Shown piece by piece: positions 57,715 to 64,000 of a DNA stretch of 64,000 bases. The notes beneath the pieces are model-generated. The model was not told where the DNA came from. It ran no database searches and worked only from the letters and a program-made list of their open reading frames with translations. The stretch spans positions 558,001 through 622,000 of the forward strand of contig JAILXT010000001.1 of NCBI GenBank assembly GCA_045430345.1, written 5' to 3'. The first letter of the stretch is position 1. Every line of letters starts with the position of its first letter. A program made the translations under genes and the position numbers. This DNA comes from Agarilytica sp045430345 (GTDB lineage Bacteria; Pseudomonadota; Gammaproteobacteria; Pseudomonadales; Cellvibrionaceae).

Positions 57715-58380
57715 ATGCCTAATACTCATAATGTTCTGTTGTTTAATTCCCAACGCGTAGCCAATAAAAAATTCGAACAATTGCTAGGGCGGCATCATTC
57801 TGTTCAGCGCGTTGTTCCTATTGATGAAAGCTATTGCGCCGCGTCATTATTTAAGACGGTTCCTTTTTCACTCCTAATCGTTTTGAGCGAATCTATTACC
57901 TGTGCATGTGAAGAGATTATTTCCCTCGCAATATGTAATGACCCCAAGGTGAATGTGATGATGGTGTCTAAAGCTACAAACAGTGAATCATTGGTGCACG
58001 CCGCTAAACTGGGTATCACGGGGTTTTTACCTCTATACGAAAGGCCTATAGTGGTAGTTCAGGCGCTGCAGCAAATGTTTATTAACGGTTCTTATATTCA
58101 TCCTGATATTGCACCTACTTTATTAAAAGCGATGACGAATGTTCCATCAATGAAAGAAGTGAGCGCAGGTTTAACACGCCGAGAAAATGATATTTTAATT
58201 TGTATCGCGAAAGGGTGTTCTAGTACGGAAATCGCAGGCTTGTTAAATATTTCAAGTCATACGGTGTCGTCACATGTTAAAAATATTTATCGAAAGCTCG
58301 ATATCCACAGCAAAGGTGAGGCTGTTGTTGAGGCAATACGTATGGGGTTAATTGATATTAATAGATCGGAAGCGGGGTGA
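57715..58380 (+). CDS. LuxR/NarL-type regulator with degenerate receiver domain
   Basis: The 221-residue product has a receiver-like domain (1 to about 120) and a LuxR HTH (about 150-210): LTRRENDILICIAKGCSSTE, then GLLNISSHTVSSHVKNIYRK. The receiver lacks a clear phospho-acceptor: the strand reads SLLIVLSESITC where Asp is expected, and the Lys strand GITGFLPLYERP is also altered. It is probably not controlled by phosphorylation. It stands divergent from the esterase gene, so it may control it. Confidence 0.8.
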   Translation: MPNTHNVLLFNSQRVANKKFEQLLGRHHSVQRVVPIDESYCAASLFKTVPFSLLIVLSESITCACEEIISLAICNDPKVNVMMVSKATNSESLVHAAKLGITGFLPLYERPIVVVQALQQMFINGSYIHPDIAPTLLKAMTNVPSMKEVSAGLTRRENDILICIAKGCSSTEIAGLLNISSHTVSSHVKNIYRKLDIHSKGEAVVEAIRMGLIDINRSEAG

Positions 58381-58416
58381 GGCGAGCCGGGACACGTTGA
58401 AGGTTTAACGTTTTGG

Positions 58417-58950
58417 CTAGGGCTGGGCTTGTTTTCTAAGTCTACGCAGTTTTCGTTTTTCCCATTTTTTAACAACATGCCAGCGCCATGTCCATTGCAT
58501 TGCGACATAGCCGAGACACCCGAAAAACAGCCCTGACAATAAGCACCCTAGTACAAGGGGCTGCCATATCACGAGAAATTCTGAGTGGAACCAGGCCATG
58601 CTGAATTCAAAATTAAAGCTTCTTTCAGGCAGCTGTAAAATACGGGCGCCGAGTTTGTAGCAAGCAAAGAAAATAATGGGGAAGGTTAATGGGTTACTTA
58701 CCCACACAAGTGCTGCGGCTATTGGCAGATTGCAGCGTAGGAGCAGTGCTCCTCCGGCGGCAATAGGGATTTGCATCGGCACTGGGATAAAGGCAACAAA
58801 TAATCCGACAAAGAAAGCAACTGACACGGAGTGGCGATTCAGATGGAACAGGTTCGGGTCGTGAATTAACGTGCCCAAGATTTTGAGCGCAGGATTCTCA
58901 CGAATGGCTTGGGGGGAGGGGAACCAGCGTTTAAACGTTTTCCGTGGCAT
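58417..58950 (-). CDS. DUF2062 membrane protein
   Basis: The ATG at 58950 gives MPRKTFKRWFPSPQAIRENP, the usual DUF2062 start; a TTG at 58971 is less likely. The 177-residue product has about three membrane segments (AFFVGLFVAFIPVPMQIPIA, AALVWVSNPLTFPIIFFACY, VLGCLLSGLFFGCLGYVA) and a basic tail. Its function is not established. It sits where Pseudomonas has it, between lolCDE and comEC, but here divergent from comEC. Confidence 0.85.
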   Translation of the reverse strand: MPRKTFKRWFPSPQAIRENPALKILGTLIHDPNLFHLNRHSVSVAFFVGLFVAFIPVPMQIPIAAGGALLLRCNLPIAAALVWVSNPLTFPIIFFACYKLGARILQLPERSFNFEFSMAWFHSEFLVIWQPLVLGCLLSGLFFGCLGYVAMQWTWRWHVVKKWEKRKLRRLRKQAQP

Positions 58951-59207
58951 GTAGGGGAGTTCAGCTACCAAATTCGGTGGGGCGGTATTATGCCGAGGAA
59001 GGGTGCCTTTTTCCAGACAAAGTTTCGTCCTAATCGTTGTTGTTCGGGTTGATAAGTGTCCTTTTGTTGGTTTCTCGTTGCCGACTTATTTTGCAGTGTA
59101 TGGATTAGCCTTTCTAGGGCGATTGCGGTTTAAGCTCCTTGCGGTTACTTCTAGTAATTTAGTGTGTAAACTCTGCTAGACAGGACGTTATGTAACTTGA
59201 CTCGGCC

Positions 59208-61517
59208 ATGGATATGCCACGATATTTCTATCTTCTCGCCCTCTGTATTGGCGCTTTTTTGCCTGTTTTTACATCTAAAATCTATTTTCAGCCTTTATGG
59301 GTTGTGATGAGTGCCGTGCTTTTGTTTTGGCGCTCGCCTTCTATGCGTGCGATTGGCTTGGTATGTGTAGGTGCGGCTATTGCCTCCTGGCAATTACAGG
59401 ACATAATCGATCGCCAGCTTCCGGTGGGCATAGAGAAACGTGACCTCCTCGTTACATTGGTGATTGAGAATGGGGTTTCAGTAGGGGCTGATACTGTGCG
59501 TTTCGGGGGACGAATATTGGCAATGGAACGCGCCGATATGAGCGCATGCACAGAATGCCGCGCTATGATTGGAAGGTTGGTGCGCTTGTCATGGCGACGA
59601 TATGGTGCGTCCCCCAGGATCGTTGCGGGCGAGAAATGGACAATGGTGGTGCGGCTGAAGCGACCGAGAGGCTTCGTTAACCCCGGTGGCTTCGATTACC
59701 AAGCGTGGTTACTCAATAGCGGTATCTCTGCGACGGGATATGTGAAAAAAAGTCCCCAGACCACGCGACACGATTCGAGCGAGGGGGGAGGCGGTCTTGT
59801 TTCTGGGGTAAGGTTAGTTATCTCAGACGACCTGGGCATGTTCAAACATAGCGCATTGCTAAAAGCGCTTATGGTGGGCGACAAATCCGCTATATCGCAA
59901 GAGCAGTGGGCTGTGTTTCAGGCGACAGGTACACTGCATTTGATGGCCATTTCTGGGCTGCATATCGGTCTTATCGCGATGCTTGGCTTTGTGTTGATAC
60001 GTGCGTTATTAGGCCTGTTTTCACTCACATATTCTGTTGGGTATATACGGGGAATACCCGCTGTTGCCAGTATTCTTGTATCGGCGTGCTATGTGGCGGT
60101 GTCCGGTTACGGTATCCCGGCACAGCGGGCATGGTGGGCTGTGGTGTTGGTTGCTTCCCTTTACGTTTTTGGGCGTCGTATTAACCCTTTTTACCTGTTG
60201 CTCTATGTGGTGTTGTGCGTCGTTTTGCTAAATCCCTTGGCGCCTACCCAAAATGGCTTTTGGTTGAGTTTTGGCGCAGTGATGGTACTGATGCTGGGAT
60301 TTGCCTTTCGGTCTCGGGATATAAACTGGGTGTTGGGTCTTATACGTGCCCAGGTAATCGTGACTATCGGGTTGCCGGTAATGTTAATTGCACTTCATTT
60401 GCCGGTAAGTGTTTCCGGTTTTTTGGCCAATATCGTCGCAGTACCGGTGATTTCTTTCGTTGTAATGCCTTTGTTGTTTTTGTCTGCGCTGTTCACCCCT
60501 ATGTCCACTGCGGTGGCGTCTGTATTTATCGGTTTCGCGGATTGGAGTATGGATGTGTTGTGGGCGTACCTCTTATGGATGAGTCGGATCGGCGGTGAGT
60601 TGTGGTTTTCTGTTCAATCGCAGTGGTTACTCTTCATCGGGGCCGCCGCTGTAGCGCTATTGATCGCGCCTAGGGCACTTAAATTGGCGCCTCTGGCTGG
60701 GGTATTACTGCTAACCGTATGGTTTTCCCAGTCTTTTCAGCGGGAGAATATTAAGCCAACGATAACGGTGCTTGATGTTGGCCAGGGCTTGTCAGTCGTG
60801 GTGAATAGCGGTCAAAAAACCTTGGTATACGATACAGGTGCACGCTTTTCAGAAAATTTTGACGCAGGAAGTGGTGTTGTGGCGCCATTTCTTCGTTCCA
60901 AAAATATTCAAAAGATTGAAACCATCGTAGTAAGTCATGGCGATAATGATCATGCCGGCGGTATCGACGGCCTAATCGAGCAATTACCTTATACGCAAAT
61001 GTTAAGTAATCACCATGCCGAGGCGTTATCCGCGGAGCCTTGTTTATCTGGCCAGACGTTTAACCATGATGCGATTAAATATACGGTGCTTTGGCCGCAA
61101 AGCAGCACGTTGGGTGGCGGCAGTTCTAATAATGATTCCTGTGTACTACTGGTCGAGGTTGCCGGCGTTACAATTCTGCTTGCGGGCGATATCGAAAAAG
61201 ACGTAGAGAAAGCCCTGGTGAGCGAAGGGCGTTTGCCTAGGGGTATAGATATCTTGATAGCGCCTCACCATGGCAGCAATACTTCGTCGTCTATTGATTT
61301 CATAAAATGGCTCAACCCTCAACATATCATTGTGAGCGCAGGTTACTTGAATCGTTATCGTCACCCATCAAAAGCGGTTTTGACACGTTACGAAGATATT
61401 GGTGCCAGGGTGTGGAACACGGCGATTCATGGCGCCGTAACTGCGGTGGTAGAAACCGATCGTGCGTCTAGGTTGTTTTCTGAGCGAGAGCAGGCTAAAA
61501 AGCCATGGTTCGATTAG
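59208..61517 (+). CDS. comEC: ComEC/Rec2 DNA-uptake channel
   Basis: The 769-residue product has an N-terminal soluble domain (about 80-190, DUF4131), a ComEC channel domain with about eight membrane segments (GTLHLMAISGLHIGLIAMLG, a family hallmark, near 245) and a C-terminal MBL-fold domain (VLDVGQGLSVVV, SHGDNDHAGGID, LLAGDIEKD, IAPHHGSNTSSS). It carries ssDNA across the inner membrane during natural transformation. It implies competence potential in the host. Confidence 0.94.
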   Translation: MDMPRYFYLLALCIGAFLPVFTSKIYFQPLWVVMSAVLLFWRSPSMRAIGLVCVGAAIASWQLQDIIDRQLPVGIEKRDLLVTLVIENGVSVGADTVRFGGRILAMERADMSACTECRAMIGRLVRLSWRRYGASPRIVAGEKWTMVVRLKRPRGFVNPGGFDYQAWLLNSGISATGYVKKSPQTTRHDSSEGGGGLVSGVRLVISDDLGMFKHSALLKALMVGDKSAISQEQWAVFQATGTLHLMAISGLHIGLIAMLGFVLIRALLGLFSLTYSVGYIRGIPAVASILVSACYVAVSGYGIPAQRAWWAVVLVASLYVFGRRINPFYLLLYVVLCVVLLNPLAPTQNGFWLSFGAVMVLMLGFAFRSRDINWVLGLIRAQVIVTIGLPVMLIALHLPVSVSGFLANIVAVPVISFVVMPLLFLSALFTPMSTAVASVFIGFADWSMDVLWAYLLWMSRIGGELWFSVQSQWLLFIGAAAVALLIAPRALKLAPLAGVLLLTVWFSQSFQRENIKPTITVLDVGQGLSVVVNSGQKTLVYDTGARFSENFDAGSGVVAPFLRSKNIQKIETIVVSHGDNDHAGGIDGLIEQLPYTQMLSNHHAEALSAEPCLSGQTFNHDAIKYTVLWPQSSTLGGGSSNNDSCVLLVEVAGVTILLAGDIEKDVEKALVSEGRLPRGIDILIAPHHGSNTSSSIDFIKWLNPQHIIVSAGYLNRYRHPSKAVLTRYEDIGARVWNTAIHGAVTAVVETDRASRLFSEREQAKKPWFD

Positions 61518-61662
61518 CGTTCTCGGTGCTTAAGTTCATGGGGCGTGCCACACAGAAATTTCACAGATGTTAATGTATTATTAGGTTTTAGTGGTACTCT
61601 ACGTTTCTTTCGATAATTCAATAAGTTAAAACACTGTTAGGCGTAAATATTAGGAGCTACGT

Positions 61663-62289
61663 GTGCAAGAAATAGTCTTCTCTGGCGGTATATTGATGTT
61701 GCCAATATTGCTGTGTTCTGTGGCCGTGATTGCCATCGTCGTTGAGCGCTTCTGGACCCTCAACCCCACGAAAATTACCCCTAAAGCCCAACTTGGGCAA
61801 GTCTGGTCCCTTATTCGTGATAACGAATTGGATAGCGATCGTTTAAAGCAGCTACGCCGCTCATCTCAGTTGGGCCGTATTTTAGCTGCAGGGTTAAGTA
61901 ACTCTCGCCAAGGGCGGGATGTTATGAAAGACAGTATTGAAGAGTCTGCTAGTCAGGTTGTACACGAGCTGGAACGTTTTCTCGGGATGCTAGGCACAAT
62001 TGCGGCGATTGCACCGCTATTAGGCTTGCTTGGTACCGTTATCGGTATGATTAAAGTATTTACCGCATTAAATTTGGAAGGCGGTGGCAATGCCGCAGTG
62101 CTTGCCGGCGGCATTTCTGAAGCACTTATTACAACTGCAGCGGGTTTAACCGTAGCGATTCCCGCCATGATATTTCATCGCTTCTTCGTGCGTCGGGTAG
62201 ATACTTTGGTTGTCACGATGGAGCAAGAGGCTGTGAAGCTTGTTGATGCACTTCACGGTGATCGTCGCGTAGATCTAAAGGTGGCATAG
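61663..62289 (+). CDS. exbB: ExbB/TolQ-type proton channel subunit
   Basis: The 208-residue product starts at a GTG behind AGGAGC. It has three membrane segments (ILMLPILLCSVAVIAIVVER, MLGTIAAIAPLLGLLGTVIG, LITTAAGLTVAIPAMIFHRF) with the conserved Thr and Pro/Ala positions of the ExbB/TolQ/MotA family. Together with ExbD it uses the proton gradient to energise envelope work. In Pseudomonas the same pair lies between comEC and lpxK. Confidence 0.9.
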   Translation: MQEIVFSGGILMLPILLCSVAVIAIVVERFWTLNPTKITPKAQLGQVWSLIRDNELDSDRLKQLRRSSQLGRILAAGLSNSRQGRDVMKDSIEESASQVVHELERFLGMLGTIAAIAPLLGLLGTVIGMIKVFTALNLEGGGNAAVLAGGISEALITTAAGLTVAIPAMIFHRFFVRRVDTLVVTMEQEAVKLVDALHGDRRVDLKVA

Positions 62290-62295
62290 GATTCG

Positions 62296-62718
62296 ATGAA
62301 CTTTAAACGACAAGAAACCGCTGACGAAGGTGTTAACTTAACGCCACTGATCGACGTTGTATTTCTCCTATTAATCTTTTTTATGGTGTCTTCTAGTTTA
62401 ACTAAACCGAATCATTTAAAAATAGATTTGCCTGAAGCTGCGGGGGATCTACAGCCTGTGCATAAACAGCAAATTGATGTGGTCGTGGATGCTCAGGGCG
62501 GCTATTCGGTGAATGGTAAATTGTTGGTGAATAATCAGGTAGATACATTACGCCGCGCTTTGGAAGAAATTTCCGGTGGCGATACCAAAATTCCGTTTAT
62601 TATCACGGGTGATTCCAACAGCTCCTATCAGTCGATTATCTCGGTGATGAGTTTGGCGAATGAGATGGGTTTTGTGAATTTTAGCATGACAACAAAAACA
62701 CCCGAAGCTTCAAATTAG
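62296..62718 (+). CDS. exbD: ExbD/TolR-type proton channel subunit
   Basis: The 140-residue product has a short cytoplasmic N-terminus, one membrane helix starting with the conserved Asp (NLTPLIDVVFLLLIFFMVSS) and a periplasmic domain. The gene follows exbB after 6 bp. It completes the proton channel; the energised partner is not in the window. Confidence 0.9.
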   Translation: MNFKRQETADEGVNLTPLIDVVFLLLIFFMVSSSLTKPNHLKIDLPEAAGDLQPVHKQQIDVVVDAQGGYSVNGKLLVNNQVDTLRRALEEISGGDTKIPFIITGDSNSSYQSIISVMSLANEMGFVNFSMTTKTPEASN

Positions 62719-62748
62719 AAAACCAAAGCGTAGTGTTCAACCGATTAT

Positions 62749-63780
62749 ATGAGTAGCAAGCCCTCTAGGTTTCAGAAATGGGTAGAAGGGCGCTGGTACG
62801 GTCGGCCAGGTCTGCTGTCTTTGCTTTCTCCCTTAGAATGTTTTTATAAAAAAACCGCCGCCTCTCGACGGAAAGCACACGCTCAAACCGCACAGAAATA
62901 TTCAGTTCCTGTCGTCGTCGTGGGGAATATTTCCGTGGGGGGAACGGGCAAAACTCCTACAATCATCTCGTTAATTTCTTTTTTAGAAGGCAAAGGCGTG
63001 CGGGTGGGGGTTGTGTCGCGCGGGTATGGCCGGCGAACAGCTGGGCTGGTCCTTGCGAATAAAGCCAGTTCGACAAGAGACATTGGTGATGAACCTTATC
63101 TCATTTATACCAATGTAGGTTGTCAGTTAGCGGTATGTGAAAATCGAAGTGATGCCGTTAAAGCGCTTAGCGACGACAACCTTTGCGATATTATTTTGTC
63201 TGATGATGGCCTGCAGCACTATGCCATGTATCGGGATCGCGAAATTGTGGTGATCGATGGCTTACGTGGCCTAGGAAATGGCCGACTATTACCTGTTGGA
63301 CCTTTGCGAGAGCCCGCTCAGCGATTGAATAGTGTGGATTGGGTTCTGTTTAATGGTGTGTCTTCATTGGCTTCGTTATTGGATGCTGAGACGCCGGTAT
63401 TTAATATGCGTATTGCGCCTGTCGAGTTTGTGCAGGTTAGCACCGGGAAATCGTTTCCCTTGGATTATTTTTCTGAAACACGTGATACGGCTGAAATAGT
63501 TGCGATGGCAGGGTTGGGTAACCCGCGCAAGTTTTTCCTTACCTTGTCAGAGATTGGTTTAACCTTTCAGGAGAAAGTTTTTAAAGATCATCATGTTTAT
63601 CGTCATAATGACTTAGCGGATATGGCCGGCAATATCATTCTTATGACGGAGAAAGATGCGGTGAAATGTAAGTCAATTGTTGGTGATAACGCATTTTATC
63701 TAAAAGTGGAAATGAAACTACCGAATGCGTTTCTTGACGATTTTTATTCTCAAATCAACACATTAATTAAGAAAAGTTAG
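62749..63780 (+). CDS. lpxK: Tetraacyldisaccharide 4'-kinase LpxK
   Basis: The 343-residue product has an N-terminal membrane-association helix, Walker A VGNISVGGTGKTP near residue 58-70, SRGYGRR, GDEPYLIY and the LSDDGLQHY Asp motif near 150. It adds the 4'-phosphate to the lipid A precursor at the inner membrane. The msbA gene often seen before it is absent here. kdsB follows one base later. Confidence 0.94.
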   Translation: MSSKPSRFQKWVEGRWYGRPGLLSLLSPLECFYKKTAASRRKAHAQTAQKYSVPVVVVGNISVGGTGKTPTIISLISFLEGKGVRVGVVSRGYGRRTAGLVLANKASSTRDIGDEPYLIYTNVGCQLAVCENRSDAVKALSDDNLCDIILSDDGLQHYAMYRDREIVVIDGLRGLGNGRLLPVGPLREPAQRLNSVDWVLFNGVSSLASLLDAETPVFNMRIAPVEFVQVSTGKSFPLDYFSETRDTAEIVAMAGLGNPRKFFLTLSEIGLTFQEKVFKDHHVYRHNDLADMAGNIILMTEKDAVKCKSIVGDNAFYLKVEMKLPNAFLDDFYSQINTLIKKS

Positions 63781-63781
63781 T

Positions 63782-64000
63782 ATGCGATTTAATGTCATTA
63801 TTCCTGCTCGTTACGCTTCTCAGAGATTGCCGGGGAAGCCGCTTAAAACTATTGCTGGTCAAACGATGATTCAACGCGTGTATCAGGCGGCAAAAAAAAG
63901 CATGGCTGAGCGGGTTATCGTAGCAACTGATGATCAAAGGATTTTTGAAGCCGTGACGAGTTTTGGCGGTGATGTTGTTATGACATCCGCCGAGCATGCG
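63782..64000 (+). CDS. kdsB: KdsB, CMP-KDO synthetase (N-terminal 73 residues)
   Basis: The frame starts MRFNVIIPARYASQRLPGKP, the CTP-binding start of KdsB with the loop Arg/Ser/Arg and Lys, followed by VIVATDDQRIFEAVTSFGGD. It runs off the window end. The enzyme activates KDO for lipopolysaccharide synthesis. In Pseudomonas a small Trm112-like gene lies between lpxK and kdsB; here only one base separates them. Confidence 0.93.
   Translation, partial: MRFNVIIPARYASQRLPGKPLKTIAGQTMIQRVYQAAKKSMAERVIVATDDQRIFEAVTSFGGDVVMTSAEHA

Overview
The window is a piece of a marine-type gammaproteobacterial chromosome. About 36 kb at the left is a lambdoid, HK97-type siphovirus prophage, cut by the left window edge, and about 28 kb at the right is ordinary host chromosome. 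The host looks like a Cellvibrionaceae/Pseudomonadales relative (Saccharophagus/Teredinibacter-like). This is inferred from the gene order PilZ - lolC - lolD - lolE - DUF2062 - comEC - exbB - exbD - lpxK - kdsB, which matches the Pseudomonas arrangement, and from a secreted polyester-depolymerase-like esterase with a Pro/Thr linker. The genus cannot be fixed from sequence reading alone.

Prophage layout. Positions 1-7098 are a leftward early operon. It holds small membrane, lipoprotein and pentapeptide-repeat genes, then a recombination module: SF2 helicase, Cas4-like Fe-S PD-(D/E)XK nuclease, DUF669 ssDNA-binding-like protein and Sak4/RecA-like ATPase. Positions 7.1-9.35 kb are the immunity region: a regulator with repeated HTH-like segments, a short CI-like repressor and a Cro-like protein. 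Two clusters of three 23-bp operators, OL-like and OR-like, flank it. Positions 9.35-12.4 kb carry replication (TOPRIM-helicase), an iteron-rich putative origin, a DUF559-like nuclease and a possible Q-like antiterminator, followed by a promoter and terminator that look like a pR'/tR' late switch. Positions 12.5-14.5 kb hold a metallophosphoesterase whose motif order is permuted, then DUF6378, an M23 endolysin and two different holins. Positions 14.5-18.1 kb are an unusual block of a secreted SGNH hydrolase and Ig-like (DUF5011) proteins. Positions 18.1-34.96 kb are HNH, terminase, portal, protease, capsid, connectors, tail tube, tail chaperones with a -1 frameshift, tape measure, tail hub and tail fibre. 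Positions 34.96-36.2 kb are accessory genes: a secreted staphylococcal-type nuclease, a phosphorylation-dead receiver protein and a zinc-ribbon protein. The prophage ends in a 3' remnant of tRNA-Leu(UAA) at 36196-36261. The intact tRNA and the integrase are therefore expected left of position 1.

Chromosome layout. After the attachment site come a diguanylate cyclase, a solitary acyltransferase-like protein lacking the malonyl-binding Arg, a DEDDh exonuclease, an overlapping GCS2-like ligase and AstE/aspartoacylase-like pair, a DUF5610 protein, a chemoreceptor, an MBL-fold hydrolase, an alpha/beta hydrolase with a partner of unknown function, a cupin lipoprotein, a sodium:solute symporter, CsrA with a long C-terminal extension, a double-FHA protein, a BamE-like small protein and a PilZ protein. 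The lipoprotein-sorting and lipid A/KDO cluster follows (lolCDE, DUF2062, comEC, exbBD, lpxK, kdsB). It is interrupted by a secreted esterase, a LuxR-type regulator and a 40-nt perfect hairpin.

The best leads are the permuted phosphoesterase, the paired three-site operator arrays, the iteron region, the G/GT frameshift with a long overlap into the tape measure gene, the accessory nuclease/pseudo-receiver cassette, and the solitary acyltransferase and ligase/hydrolase genes next to the prophage.
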